Source of the DNA: Roseomonas aerilata DSM 19363
GTDB lineage: Bacteria; Pseudomonadota; Alphaproteobacteria; Acetobacterales; Acetobacteraceae
Reading direction: 5' to 3'
Length of the DNA stretch: 64,000 bases
NCBI RefSeq assembly: GCF_000711725.1
Contig: NZ_JONP01000001.1
Coordinates: 186,001 to 250,000, forward strand
Part shown: in pieces, positions 27,347 to 36,181 of the stretch
How the letters are laid out: each line of letters begins with the position of its first letter
How positions within the stretch are numbered: the first letter of the stretch is position 1
Made by a program: the position numbers and the translations under genes
The notes under the pieces: generated by a model
The model's database searches: none
What the model was told of the DNA's origin: nothing
The model's input: only the letters and a program-made list of their open reading frames with translations

Positions 27347-28108
27347 ATGGGCGGGATGGATCGTCCGTCCCCTTCCGCCAGGCGGCCGCCGGAGCCGGAC
27401 CGGCTCTGCGGCCTGGCCGCCGTCTCGGCCGTCTTCGCGCGGCGGCCGCGGGACGTGCTGCGGCTGTTCCACCTTCCCTCCCGCCGGCGGGAGGCGAACC
27501 CGTTCTGCGCGGTGCTGGCGGGGATGCGCCGCCCCTACCGGGAGGTGGGGGAGGAGGAGCTGGCGCGGGTGGCGGGCACCGTGCACCACGGGGGGATCGT
27601 GGCGGTCGCCACGCGGCGGAGGGTGCCGGAGCTGGTGCTGCCGCTGGCGCCGGCGCTGCGGGTGGCGCCGGTGCTGCCGGTGCTGGACGGGGTTTCCAAC
27701 CCGCACAACCTGGGCGCGATCGCCCGCTCGGCCGCCTTCTTCGGCTGCATCGGGATGGTGGTTTCAGGGGATCCGCGGGGGGCAGGGCTCTCGGACGCGG
27801 CCTTTCGGACGAGCGAGGGAGGGCTGGAGGTGCTGAGCCTCTGGCGGGCGCCGGACCTCGTTTCCGCCCTGCCGCGCCTTGGGGTGATGACGGTGGCGGC
27901 GGTGGCGGCGGGCGGGGTGGCGCCGGAGCGGTTGCCGCCCGCATCCTGCGTCGCGCTCGTGCTCGGGAACGAGGAGGAGGGGGTTTCGGAAGCGGTGGCT
28001 GCCGCCTGCGACGCGCGGGTGACGCTGCCGGGCTCGGGACGGGTGGAGAGCCTGAACGTCTCGGTCGCGGCGGCGGTGCTCATCCACGCGCTTTCGGCGC
28101 GGCGCTAG
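27347..28108 (+). CDS. SpoU/TrmH-family 2'-O-ribose RNA methyltransferase
   Basis: About 253 residues of the SPOUT trefoil-knot class. An N-terminal SpoU substrate-binding domain (CGLAAVSAVFARRPRDVLRLF) precedes motif 1 DGVSNPHNLGAIARSAAFFG, motif 2 LVLGNEEEGVSE and motif 3 LPGSGRVESLNVSVAAAVL. It methylates a ribose in rRNA or tRNA using SAM; RlmB and TrmH are the closest known types. ATG 27347 or 27356 are both plausible starts. Its stop codon overlaps that of the convergent DUF1289 gene inside CTAG. Confidence 0.9.
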   Translation: MGGMDRPSPSARRPPEPDRLCGLAAVSAVFARRPRDVLRLFHLPSRRREANPFCAVLAGMRRPYREVGEEELARVAGTVHHGGIVAVATRRRVPELVLPLAPALRVAPVLPVLDGVSNPHNLGAIARSAAFFGCIGMVVSGDPRGAGLSDAAFRTSEGGLEVLSLWRAPDLVSALPRLGVMTVAAVAAGGVAPERLPPASCVALVLGNEEEGVSEAVAAACDARVTLPGSGRVESLNVSVAAAVLIHALSARR

Positions 28109-28335
28109 GCCTCTATGGCTTCGCGGCGCTTGCCGCGGGCGGCGAGGCCGGTGCGGTGGCCCTCCGCGGCGAGGGCGAGGAGGCGGGCGGGGAGGGACTG
28201 GCGGATGGCGGCGCGGTAGCCGGGAAAGCGCTTCCAGGCCTTGCGCTCCGGCTTCGTCATGCCGCAGGCGAAGCACCAGCCCGTGGCGTTCTCGTACTCG
28301 CAGATCTTGATGCAGGGGCGCTCGTTCGGGTCCAT
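28105..28335 (-). CDS. DUF1289 small zinc-cluster protein
   Basis: 76 residues. The N-terminal half carries the DUF1289 signature CIKICEYENATGWCFACGMT, four cysteines spaced C-x3-C-x8-C-x2-C that probably bind one metal; the rest is a basic helix (KPERKAWKRF). The function is unknown. The frame is open far upstream, but the conserved part begins at the ATG used here. Its stop overlaps the SpoU gene by 4 bp, tail to tail. Confidence 0.85.
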   Translation of the reverse strand: MDPNERPCIKICEYENATGWCFACGMTKPERKAWKRFPGYRAAIRQSLPARLLALAAEGHRTGLAARGKRREAIEA

Positions 28336-28443
28336 CGGGGTGCTTCTGCCGGTTCGCGGAAGGAAGGCGCGGCGGGGGCGGGGGTTGCCGCGGCGGGCCC
28401 GCGGGGCGAAATGCGGGGCATCGAAGACCCGGAGTCCCGCCCC

Positions 28444-29448
28444 ATGACGATCCGTCGCCGCAGCCTTCTCGGCGCGGCCGCCCTGCCGCTCGCCGTCCCG
28501 GCCCTGGCCCCCTATGCCCTGGCCCAGGCGCCCTATCCCAACCGCTCCCCCCGCCTCGTGGTGCCCTTCGCGCCGGGCGGGGCGGTGGACATCACCGGGC
28601 GTGTCCTGGCGGAGCGGCTGCAGCCGGCGCTCGGCCAGTCCGTGGTGGTGGACAACCGCGGCGGCGCCGGGGGGAACATCGGGGCGGAGTTCGTCGCGCG
28701 CTCCGACAAGGACGGCTACACGCTGCTGCTCGCGGCCGTCTCGATCATGGCGGCGAACAAGTACCTCTATCGCCGCTCCATGCCGATCGACCCGGTGCGG
28801 GACCTCGCGCCCGTGACGCGCGTGACGACCGGGACGGTGCTGCTGGTGGTGAACGCGCAGCGGCCCTGGCAAACCTTCGCCGATCTCGTCGCAGCCGCGA
28901 AGAAGGACCCGGGGAAGATCACCATGGGTTCCTCGGGCACCGGGACGGTGAGCCACCTGACGCTCTCCTCCGTGTGTCGGGCGGCGGGGATCGACATCAC
29001 CCACGTGCCGTATCGCGGCGGCGGGCCGGCCATCTCGGACCTCGTCTCGGGCAACATCGACATGATGTTCGACGTGATCCCGGCGCTGATGCCGCATGTG
29101 CGGGAGGGGCGGTTCCGGGCGCTGGCGGTGGGAAGCGCCGAGCGCGTGGGCTACGTGCCGGAGCTGAAGGACGTGCCGGGCATGAAGGAGCTGCTGCCGG
29201 GCGCGGGGATCGACATGCAGAGCTGGTACGCCGTGAACGTGCCGACGGGCACGCCGGCCCCGGTGATCGAGCGGCTGCACTCGGCGATCCTGCAGGTGGT
29301 GAAGTCGGACGATTTCCGCGGCCGGCTGGAGCCGTTGGGCTTCACGCCGGTCTGGGACGAGACGCCGGCGGCCTATGCGGCCTATCTCGCGCAGCAGGAC
29401 GCGGTGTGGAAGGGGCTGGTGGAGGCCTCGGGCGCGACGCTGGACTGA
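28444..29448 (+). CDS. Bug-family tripartite tricarboxylate transporter receptor (TctC-like)
   Basis: 334 residues. The N-terminus RRRSLLGAAALPLAVPALA is a Tat-like export signal cleaved near ALAQA. The mature protein has the Bug fold signatures: RLVVPFAPGGAVDITGR ligand loop, VVVDNRGGAGGNIGAEFVA, and VPYRGGGPAISDLVSGNIDMMFD. Bug receptors bind carboxylates or other small anions in the periplasm and pass them to a TctBA permease. No tct permease genes adjoin; the only TctBA in the window is about 27 kb away. A hairpin of the repeat family described below overlaps its stop codon. Confidence 0.92.
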   Translation: MTIRRRSLLGAAALPLAVPALAPYALAQAPYPNRSPRLVVPFAPGGAVDITGRVLAERLQPALGQSVVVDNRGGAGGNIGAEFVARSDKDGYTLLLAAVSIMAANKYLYRRSMPIDPVRDLAPVTRVTTGTVLLVVNAQRPWQTFADLVAAAKKDPGKITMGSSGTGTVSHLTLSSVCRAAGIDITHVPYRGGGPAISDLVSGNIDMMFDVIPALMPHVREGRFRALAVGSAERVGYVPELKDVPGMKELLPGAGIDMQSWYAVNVPTGTPAPVIERLHSAILQVVKSDDFRGRLEPLGFTPVWDETPAAYAAYLAQQDAVWKGLVEASGATLD

Positions 29449-29512
29449 GAGGGCGCTGCCCTCTCCGGGCGGACGCGCAGATCCGGGAGGAGGAAGAACT
29501 CTTCCTCTTCCC
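29447..29512. repeat. Shortened copy of the composite hairpin repeat
   Basis: Hairpin one (29447-29465) is an 8-bp GAGAGGGC/GCCCTCTC stem with a GCT loop and begins inside the Bug gene stop codon. Hairpin two (29490-29507) is a 7-bp GAGGAAG/CTTCCTC stem with a 4-nt loop. The same two sequence types form the ends of the larger repeats at 51965-52180 and 62332-62582, but the middle part is missing here. It lies between genes whose 3' ends face each other and may also act as a terminator. Confidence 0.6.
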
Positions 29513-29516
29513 GCGG

Positions 29517-29759
29517 TTACCGGCGCCGGCTGGCCAGCCGGGTCGAGAGGCTGCGGAGGAGGGTGGCCAGGGCGGCATTGCCCTGGACCTCCGCGCCATG
29601 AGCCAGGTCGAGGACGATGCGGGCGGCGCGGCTCGCCTCACCCGCTTCACTGAGGCCGGGAGGGGTGGGCGTGCTCAGCGGAACGGGCTTTCGTCGCGGC
29701 GGGCGGGTGCCGGTCGGAGAGGCATCGGGGGCATCCTGTCCTCGCGATGTTTTGTTCAT
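29517..29759 (-). CDS. Possible small protein, function unknown
   Basis: 80 residues: a polar N-terminal half and a helical C-terminal half (AARIVLDLAHGAEVQGNAALATLLRS). The region just upstream of its ATG is AT-rich for this genome, as expected of a promoter, but no clear ribosome site is visible. It is the only candidate gene in the 395-bp gap between the Bug receptor and the SDR. I recognise no family, so it could be a chance frame. Confidence 0.42.
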   Translation of the reverse strand: MNKTSRGQDAPDASPTGTRPPRRKPVPLSTPTPPGLSEAGEASRAARIVLDLAHGAEVQGNAALATLLRSLSTRLASRRR

Positions 29760-29843
29760 TCTGCTGGGGATAAAGAGTTCCCCCTGCCTTGACCAGCGAC
29801 AAACGGGCTTCGGACGGAAAGATCTGTCTGGTGTGCGCTGGCG

Positions 29844-30620
29844 TCACGCGCCCAGCAGCTGTCCGCCGTCCACGATCAGGGTTTGGCCAGTGATCCAACT
29901 CGCGCGCGGGGAGGCGAGGAAGAGGACGGCCTCGGCCACCTCCTCGGGCCGGCCCATGCGGCCGAAGGGGATGGAGGCGAGGGTGGCGTCGTAGAGGGCG
30001 GGGTCCTCGGTGCGGCGGCGTTCCCAGGTGCCGCCGGGGAACTCGACGGAACCGGGGGCGACGCAGTTGGCGCGGATGCCGCTCGCCGCGAGGATGCGGG
30101 CCTGGCTGGAGGTGTACTGCATCACCGCTGCCTTGGCCGCGCCATAGGGTGGGTTGCGCTTCGTGGCGCGCAGCGCCGAGATCGAGGCGATGTTGACGAT
30201 GCCGGTGCCGCCCGCTTCGCGGGCCGGGGAGGCCTCGAGGTAGGGGCGGGCGGCGGCGCTGGCGCGGACGACGGCCAGGATGTCCACCGAGATGGAGGCG
30301 GCCCAGCTCTCCTCGTCGTCACGGCGGCCGAAGCCGGAGGCGTTGTTGACGAGGATGTCGATGCCGCCGAGCGCCTCGGCCGCGGCAGGGACGTAGCGGG
30401 CGATGGCCTCGGCGTCCGCGAGGTCGCAGGGGGCGGCGTGGGCGGTGCCGCCGAGGGAGGCAACCTCGGCGCGGGCGGCCTCCAGCGCGTCCGCGCCGCG
30501 GGCGCAGAGGGAAACGGCGGCGCCCGCCCCGGCGAGGGCGAGGGCGATGGAGCGGCCGATGCCGCGGCTCCCGCCCATGACGACGGCGCGGCGGCCGCTG
30601 AGTTCCCCGGTGATGGCCAT
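29844..30620 (-). CDS. Short-chain dehydrogenase/reductase (SDR)
   Basis: 258 residues, classical SDR. NAD(P) motif GGSRGIG near residues 16-22, NNASG, catalytic Ser in IASISAL and YGAAK with Tyr and Lys. SLCARG after beta-2 has Arg, suggesting NADP preference. It oxidises or reduces an alcohol/ketone of unknown identity, fatty-acyl types included. AAGGAA lies 7 nt upstream of the ATG. It is divergent from the second Bug receptor (gap 157 bp), a common arrangement when an uptake receptor serves a catabolic enzyme, but this is inference. Confidence 0.92.
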   Translation of the reverse strand: MAITGELSGRRAVVMGGSRGIGRSIALALAGAGAAVSLCARGADALEAARAEVASLGGTAHAAPCDLADAEAIARYVPAAAEALGGIDILVNNASGFGRRDDEESWAASISVDILAVVRASAAARPYLEASPAREAGGTGIVNIASISALRATKRNPPYGAAKAAVMQYTSSQARILAASGIRANCVAPGSVEFPGGTWERRRTEDPALYDATLASIPFGRMGRPEEVAEAVLFLASPRASWITGQTLIVDGGQLLGA

Positions 30621-30777
30621 GGATGGTTCCTTCTTGTGCCGGGGGATGATGGCTTAGGTGGGCAGCGGTGTCGCCCCAGGCGGGGCGCGGGTGGCGCCCC
30701 GTGCAGGTGCGGCCGATTGGCGTGGCGTGGCGCGCGCGTCCCGGCCAAGCTGGGCGCGCATGGCGATGGGGAGAGCG

Positions 30778-31770
30778 ATGATGCGGCGCCGAAACCTGAT
30801 GGCGGGGCTGGCCGCGATGCCGGCGCTGCCCGCGATGGGGCAGCCCGTGGCGGGCGGGCGCGCGGTGCGGGTGGTGGTTCCCTTCCCGCCCGGCGGGGCG
30901 ATCGACCTGCTGGGGCGGCTGGTGGCGGAGCGGCTGGGGCCGGCGCTGGGGCAGAACGTGGTGGTGGAGAACCGCGGGGGCGCGGGCGGCATCCTTGGCA
31001 CCGACGCGGTGGCGAAGGGGACGCCGGACGGGACGGTGATCGGGGTGATCGGCGGGGTGACGATGACGGCCTATCCCACCCTGTACAACCGCCTGCCCTT
31101 CGACCCCGTGAAGGATCTCCAGCCGCTGAGCCTGATCACCTCGGGCGCGCTCATCTGCGTGGTGAACGCGGAGGTGGCGCAGCGGCGGGGGTGGACGGAT
31201 TTCCGGGCGCTTGTTGCTTATTCGAAGGCGCATCCGGACGAGGTGAAGATGGGGTCCTCGGGGCCCGGGACCTCGTCGCACCTCGTGATCGGGGCGGTGA
31301 ACGAACTGGCGGGGGCGCGGATCCTGCACGTGCCCTATCGCGGCGGCGGGCCGGCGATCGCGGACCTGCTCTCGGGCACGATCGACATGATGTTCGACGT
31401 GACGCCGGCGCTGATGCCGCAGGTGACGGCCGGAAAGTTCAAGCCGCTCGTGCTGTCCTCCCGCGCGCGGATGGATTTCGCGCCGGACGTGCCGGGGATG
31501 GGGGAGTTCGCCGATCTCGGGCTGGGGGAACTCGACCTCCTCGCCTGGAATGCGCTCATGCTGCCGGCGGGCACGCCGGAGCCGGTGGTGGCGCGGCTGT
31601 TCCAGGCGGTGCGGCAGGTGGCGGCGGACCCGGTGCTGGTCGAGCGGCTGCGGCCGCTGGGCTACGAGGTGATGGTGAGCGAGAGCCCGGCCGCTCTGGC
31701 CGAGCGGGTGGCGCGGGAGACGCCGGCCTGGCAGCGGCTGGTCGAGATGTCGGGCGTGAAGCTCGACTGA
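30778..31770 (+). CDS. Bug-family tripartite tricarboxylate transporter receptor (TctC-like)
   Basis: About 330 residues, a paralogue of the receptor at 28444. The N-terminal MRRRNLMAGLAAMPALPAMG is a Tat/Sec-like signal. Mature signatures are VVVPFPPGGAIDLLGRL, VVVENRGGAGGILGTDAVAKG, and VPYRGGGPAIADLLSGTIDMMFD. It should bind an organic anion in the periplasm. GGGGAGAG precedes two adjacent ATGs (30778 and 30781); the second is slightly better spaced. No permease gene is adjacent. Confidence 0.92.
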   Translation: MMRRRNLMAGLAAMPALPAMGQPVAGGRAVRVVVPFPPGGAIDLLGRLVAERLGPALGQNVVVENRGGAGGILGTDAVAKGTPDGTVIGVIGGVTMTAYPTLYNRLPFDPVKDLQPLSLITSGALICVVNAEVAQRRGWTDFRALVAYSKAHPDEVKMGSSGPGTSSHLVIGAVNELAGARILHVPYRGGGPAIADLLSGTIDMMFDVTPALMPQVTAGKFKPLVLSSRARMDFAPDVPGMGEFADLGLGELDLLAWNALMLPAGTPEPVVARLFQAVRQVAADPVLVERLRPLGYEVMVSESPAALAERVARETPAWQRLVEMSGVKLD

Positions 31771-31814
31771 TCGGGGCGGATTTCTCGTGCGTCGGAATGA
31801 AACAGTTGGGGAGC

Positions 31815-31832
31815 CGAGGTGGCAACCTCGGC
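31815..31832 (+). terminator. Hairpin between Bug receptor and amine oxidase genes
   Basis: CCGAGGT/ACCTCGG, a perfect 7-bp stem with a GGCA loop, lies 45 nt after the Bug stop and 23 nt before the amine oxidase start. It could attenuate read-through; there is no T-tract. Confidence 0.35.
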
Positions 31833-31854
31833 CGGGAGGACCCATTAGCACCGC

Positions 31855-33174
31855 ATGAGCACGGGTGCGGTCGATCTTCTGGTGGTGGGCGCGGGGGCGG
31901 CGGGGATCGCCGCGGCGCGGGAGGCGCTCCTCCTCGGCCTTTCGGTGCGGGTGCTGGAGGCGCGGGGGCGGGTCGGCGGGCGCGCGGTGACGAGCCACAC
32001 GCTGGGCGCGCCGATGGATCTTGGTGCCACCTGGCTGCACGCCGCGCAGTCCAACCCGCTGGTGCCGCTGGCCGAGGCGGCGGGGCTGGAGCTGTTCGAC
32101 CACGACGCCGTTCGCAGCTCCCGCGTCTGGATGGGCGGGCGCTGGGCGGATGGGGCGGAGATGGCCGCCTATGAGCGGGCGGAGCGGGAATGGGGAATCG
32201 CGGTGCGGCTGGCGGAGGCGCGGGCGGAGGGGCGCGCGCTCAGCATGGCCGATGCGGCGCCGCGCGGCGGGTTCTGGGACGCGACGCTGACGCATTGGGA
32301 GGGGCCCGTGATCGCGGCGACGGAGGCCGCCGAGGTCGATCTCGAGGACTACCTTTCCACCCTGCTGAACGGCTCGAACCTGCTGCCGCGCGAGGGTTGC
32401 GGTCATGTGCTTGAACGGCTGGCGGAAGGCCTGCCCATCGTGCTGGGCGCGCCGGTCGAGCGGATCGACTGGGGCGGGGCGCGGGTGAGGGCGGAAGGGG
32501 CTTTCGGCGCGGTGGAGGCGCTGGGCGCGGTGGTGACGGTCTCGACCGGCGTGCTGGCGGGCGGCGGCATCGTCTTCTCCCCGGCACTGCCGGCCGAGGT
32601 GGAGGGGGCGGCGCATGACCTGCCGCTGGGGCTGCTGGAGAAGGTGGGGCTGCCGGCCTCGGGCGCGGACCGGCTGGATTCGCCGGCTTTCGGCGGGATC
32701 GAGCGGCGGCTGGAGGAGGGGGAGCGGGCGATGACCTTCGTCGCCTGGCCCTTCGGGCGGGACCACCTGGAGGGGTTCGCCGGGGGCGCGCTGGCCTGGG
32801 ACCTCTCGAGGGAGGGGGAGGCGGCGATGACCGATTTCGCGCTTTCCGAGCTGCGGCGGATCTATGGCGCGCGGGCGGACCGCGCGATCCAGCGGGAGGG
32901 GGCGGTGGTTTCCTCCTGGGGGCGGGATCCCTGGGCGCGGGGTTCCTATTCGGCGGCGCGACCGGGGCGGGCGGGGGCGCGGCGGCTGCTCTCGACGTCC
33001 GTTGGCGGGGGACGGCTGCGGCTGGCGGGCGAGGCCTGCCACGTGAGCCTTGCCGGCACCCTGGCCGGGGCCTGGCTGAGCGGGGCCGAGGCGGCGCGGG
33101 AGGTCGCGGCCTCGCGCGGGTTGCTGCGGGCCGGTGCCCAGGCGCGGGGGGCCGGAGCCGGCACTTCGGCGTGA
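31855..33174 (+). CDS. Flavin-containing amine oxidase family protein
   Basis: 439 residues. N-terminal dinucleotide site VVGAGAAGIAAAREA at about 10-24, then EARGRVGGRAVTSHTLGAPMDLGATWLH, the amine-oxidase GG-motif with the flavin Arg-Arg loop and Trp-His. The C-terminal LRLAGEACHVSLAGTLAGAWLSG contacts FAD. It oxidises an amine or acts as a desaturase-like FAD enzyme; the substrate is unknown. A Gly/Ala-rich tail of ~20 residues ends it. Its final GTGA is shared with the start of mlaE, implying translational coupling to the lipid-transport operon. Confidence 0.88.
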   Translation: MSTGAVDLLVVGAGAAGIAAAREALLLGLSVRVLEARGRVGGRAVTSHTLGAPMDLGATWLHAAQSNPLVPLAEAAGLELFDHDAVRSSRVWMGGRWADGAEMAAYERAEREWGIAVRLAEARAEGRALSMADAAPRGGFWDATLTHWEGPVIAATEAAEVDLEDYLSTLLNGSNLLPREGCGHVLERLAEGLPIVLGAPVERIDWGGARVRAEGAFGAVEALGAVVTVSTGVLAGGGIVFSPALPAEVEGAAHDLPLGLLEKVGLPASGADRLDSPAFGGIERRLEEGERAMTFVAWPFGRDHLEGFAGGALAWDLSREGEAAMTDFALSELRRIYGARADRAIQREGAVVSSWGRDPWARGSYSAARPGRAGARRLLSTSVGGGRLRLAGEACHVSLAGTLAGAWLSGAEAAREVAASRGLLRAGAQARGAGAGTSA

Positions 33175-34358
33175 CGGAGGCGCAGCAGGCACCGCCGGGC
33201 GAGGAGCCCGCGGCCGAGGAACCGGCGCCGGGCGCGGAGACGCCGCCTTCGGTGGCGCGGCCGTCTTTGGCCCGGCCCACCGCGACGCGGGAGGGCGAGG
33301 TGCTGCGCTTCGCCGGCCGGCTGACGAGCATGGGCGCCGGGCGGATCTGGCGGGAGGCGCTGCGGGCAGCGGAGGGCGCGCGGCGGATCGACCTGTCGGG
33401 GCTGGAAGTGCTGGACACGAGCGGGGCGGCACTGGTTCTGGCGGCCCAGGCGGCGGCGGGCGGGGAGGTGCCGGTGGAGGGCGCCTCGCGCAAGGTGGGC
33501 GCGGTTCTCGAGCGGTCGCGCGGGGCGGTGCGGGCCCCGGCGAGGCCCGGGCACGCGCTGCCGCGGCTGGGGCCGGTGCGGGCGGTGGGCGCCTGGGGCG
33601 TCGGGCGCATCGCGGCCATGGCCCAGGGGGCGGCCTTCCTCGGAGAGGCCTCGGCGACGATCGTGAATGCGGCGCGGCGGCCGCGCGACCTGCGGGTGGC
33701 GGACGTGCTGCGGCACCTGGACGAGGTGGGCACGCGCGCCTTCGGGCTCACGCTGCTGCTGGGCGTTCTGATCGGCGTGATTCTGGCGTTCCAGTCCTCG
33801 ATACCGATGCGGCAGTTCGGGGCGGAGATCTTCATCCCGCGCCTCGTCGGCCTTTCCCTGCTGCGGGAGCTGGGGCCGTTGCTGGCGGGGGTGGTGCTGG
33901 CGGGGCGCACCGGCTCGGCCTATGCGGCGGAGTTGGGCACCATGACGGTGAACGAGGAGGTGAGCGCGTTGCGCATCATGGGCATCGACCCGATGGTGCT
34001 GCTCGTGCTGCCGCGGCTCGTTGCGGCGACGGTCGCGATGCCGGTTCTCGCGCTGCTGATGGACCTGGCGGGCCTGCTGGGCATGTCCGGCGTGATGCTC
34101 AGCCTCGGCTTCCCCGTGCAGCTCGTGCTCAACCAGCTCCATGTGGGGGTCGAGCTCGGCGACTTGCTGGGCGGGCTGGGCAAGGCGGCGGTGTTCGGGC
34201 TGGTGATCGCGGGGCTGGGCTGCCGCGCGGGGCTTTCCGCGGGCAGCGGGCCGCGCGCGGTGGGCGATGCTGCCACCTCGGCCGTGGTGGGCGGGATCGT
34301 GGCGCTGGTGGTTCTGGACGGGATTTTTGCGGTGCTGTTCTTCCGGTTGGGCTGGTGA
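33171..34358 (+). CDS. mlaE: MlaE-type phospholipid ABC transporter permease with N-terminal STAS domain
   Basis: 395 residues. A disordered acidic/Pro leader (1-40) precedes a STAS-like domain (VLRFAGRLTSMGAG, then IDLSGLEVLDTSGAALVLAA, about 42-105). About five membrane helices of the MlaE/YrbE family follow, with RELGPLLAGVVLAGRTGSAYAAELGTM as the coupling signature. In enterobacteria the STAS function is the separate MlaB; here it is fused. The complex moves phospholipids between outer and inner membranes. GTG start overlaps the amine oxidase stop; its own stop overlaps mlaF by 1 bp (TGATG). Confidence 0.93.
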   Translation: MTEAQQAPPGEEPAAEEPAPGAETPPSVARPSLARPTATREGEVLRFAGRLTSMGAGRIWREALRAAEGARRIDLSGLEVLDTSGAALVLAAQAAAGGEVPVEGASRKVGAVLERSRGAVRAPARPGHALPRLGPVRAVGAWGVGRIAAMAQGAAFLGEASATIVNAARRPRDLRVADVLRHLDEVGTRAFGLTLLLGVLIGVILAFQSSIPMRQFGAEIFIPRLVGLSLLRELGPLLAGVVLAGRTGSAYAAELGTMTVNEEVSALRIMGIDPMVLLVLPRLVAATVAMPVLALLMDLAGLLGMSGVMLSLGFPVQLVLNQLHVGVELGDLLGGLGKAAVFGLVIAGLGCRAGLSAGSGPRAVGDAATSAVVGGIVALVVLDGIFAVLFFRLGW

Positions 34359-35152
34359 TGGGTGCTGTTCTCGCGGACCGGGCGGAGGCGCCCGCGGCGA
34401 CGCGGCGCGAGGCGGTGATCGAGGTGCGCGACCTCGCGATGGGCTTCGGCGGGCGCACGCTGTTCCGCCACGTGACCTTCGAGGTGTCGCCGGGGGAGGT
34501 CTTCGTGATCCTCGGCGGATCGGGCTGCGGCAAGTCCACGCTGTTGAAGATCATGATCGGCCTCTACCAGCCGACGGCGGGAGAGGTGACCATCCTCGGG
34601 GGGCACCTGGCGCGCGCGTCGGGGGAGGCGCGGCGGGCCTTGCTGCGGCAGCTCGGTGTGATGTGGCAGTCGGGCGCGCTGTTCGGCTCGATGACCTTGC
34701 TGGAGAACGTGATGCTGCCGCTGGAGGCGCATACCGACCTGCCGCGCGAGGCGCGGGAGAGCGTGGCGCGGATGAAGCTTGGGCTCGTGGGGCTCTCGGA
34801 TGCGGAATCGCGGCTGCCCGCCGAGATTTCGGGCGGGATGGCCAAGCGGGCGGGGATCGCGCGCGCCATGGCGCTCGACCCGCCGGTGCTGTTCCTCGAC
34901 GAGCCGAGTGCAGGGCTCGACCCCGTGACCTCGGCGGGGCTGGACCGGCTGATCCGCGACCTGGCGCGCGACCTCGGGACGACCTTCGTGGTGGTGACGC
35001 ACGAGCTGCAGTCGATCCTCGCGATCGGGGATCGCTGCGTGATGCTCGATAAGGAGGCGCAGGGGATGATCGCGCAGGGCGATCCGCGGGAACTTCGCGA
35101 AAATCCGCCGAACGACACGGTGCGGCGCTTCTTCCGGCGGGAGGCGGAGTAG
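34358..35152 (+). CDS. mlaF: MlaF-type ABC transporter ATP-binding protein
   Basis: 264 residues. Walker A GGSGCGKST at about 52-60, Q-loop MWQSGALFGSMTLLENV, signature ISGGMAKRAGIARA (the MlaF-type SGGMxKR variant), Walker B VLFLDEPSAGLDP and H-loop THEL. It energises MlaE-mediated lipid movement at the inner membrane. It starts by TGATG overlap with mlaE and ends directly before the mlaD ATG. Confidence 0.95.
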   Translation: MGAVLADRAEAPAATRREAVIEVRDLAMGFGGRTLFRHVTFEVSPGEVFVILGGSGCGKSTLLKIMIGLYQPTAGEVTILGGHLARASGEARRALLRQLGVMWQSGALFGSMTLLENVMLPLEAHTDLPREARESVARMKLGLVGLSDAESRLPAEISGGMAKRAGIARAMALDPPVLFLDEPSAGLDPVTSAGLDRLIRDLARDLGTTFVVVTHELQSILAIGDRCVMLDKEAQGMIAQGDPRELRENPPNDTVRRFFRREAE

Positions 35153-36181
35153 ATGCCGGCGACCTCGCGCAGGCTCTATCTCCGGGTCGGGCTGCTCATC
35201 ATCGTTGGGCTGGCGGTGGGGCTCGGCTTCGTCCTGTTCTTCACGGCGGGCAAGCTCGGGCGGAACCGGCAGACCTTCGAGACCTATGTGCGCGAGAGCG
35301 TGACGGGGATGGATGTGGGTGCCGCCGTGCGGTTCCGCGGCGTGCAGCTCGGGCAGGTGACGGAGATCAACCTTGTCGCGACCTCCTATCCGCCACCGCG
35401 CGACGACTTCACCGCGGCCTTCCAGCGGGTGATCGTGCGGTTCGCGCTCGATCTCTCGCGCCTGCGGGACACGCCGAACGTGCAGGGTGCGGTGGAGAAC
35501 GGGTTGCGCGCGCGGCTGGCGACGACGGGCATCACGGGTGTGGGGTATCTCGAGCTCGATTTCGTGGACAAGGAGCGCTTCCCCGCGGAGGCGCCGCCCT
35601 GGACGCCGGAATATCCGGTGATCCCCTCGATCCCGAGCACGGTGGCGCAGGTGACCTCGGTGGCGGAGGCGCTGGCGCAGCGGGTGAGCGACCTTCCGAT
35701 CGAGCAGATCCTGGGCGACATCTCGGGGCTGCTCTCGGATCTCCGGCGGCAGGTAAACGACGGCGACCTCGCGCGGACGGCGCGGGCGGCGACGGAGACG
35801 CTGGATACGGTGCAGCGGACGGTCGCGGAGCTGGACCTGCCGCGGCTCTCAGGCGAGCTGCGGGCGACGGTGGCCGAGGTGCGCGGGCTGGTCGGCGGAC
35901 CCGAGGTGCGGGGCGTGCTGCGCAACGCGAACGCGGCGATGGAGCGGCTGCAGCAGGGCATGCAGCGGCTGCCGGCGGCGGTGGCGCAGGTGGAGGCGGC
36001 GGCGCGGTCGGTGACGAACACGGTCGGCGACATCAACGGCGACCTGTCGCCGACGCTCAGGGACCTGCGGGCGGCCTCGGGCAGCCTGCGGGAGACGACG
36101 GAAGGGCTGCGGCGATCGCCGGGGGCGTCGCTGCTGGCGCCGCCTCCGCCGGTGCCGGAATGGGCGAGAGGGAGACGATGA
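35153..36181 (+). CDS. mlaD: MlaD-type MCE domain protein
   Basis: 342 residues. One N-terminal membrane helix (about 9-31), an MCE domain (about 40-125, with TYVRESVTGMDVGAAVRFRG and GYLELDF), then a long helical region (170-325) that would extend into the periplasm, and a Pro-rich end. MCE proteins form hexameric lipid-conducting rings or tubes bound to MlaEF. It follows mlaF with no gap and overlaps the next gene by 4 bp. Confidence 0.93.
   Translation: MPATSRRLYLRVGLLIIVGLAVGLGFVLFFTAGKLGRNRQTFETYVRESVTGMDVGAAVRFRGVQLGQVTEINLVATSYPPPRDDFTAAFQRVIVRFALDLSRLRDTPNVQGAVENGLRARLATTGITGVGYLELDFVDKERFPAEAPPWTPEYPVIPSIPSTVAQVTSVAEALAQRVSDLPIEQILGDISGLLSDLRRQVNDGDLARTARAATETLDTVQRTVAELDLPRLSGELRATVAEVRGLVGGPEVRGVLRNANAAMERLQQGMQRLPAAVAQVEAAARSVTNTVGDINGDLSPTLRDLRAASGSLRETTEGLRRSPGASLLAPPPPVPEWARGRR

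Noticed and set aside
29447-29512. Considered as an ordinary intrinsic terminator of the Bug gene
   Set aside because: It has no T-tract, and both hairpins resemble the ends of the larger repeats, so it was classed as a repeat copy that may also terminate.
30319-33432. A 1037-codon minus-strand frame
   Set aside because: It crosses SDR, Bug receptor and amine oxidase genes that all have strong motifs in other frames; composition is Pro/Arg/His-rich shadow.
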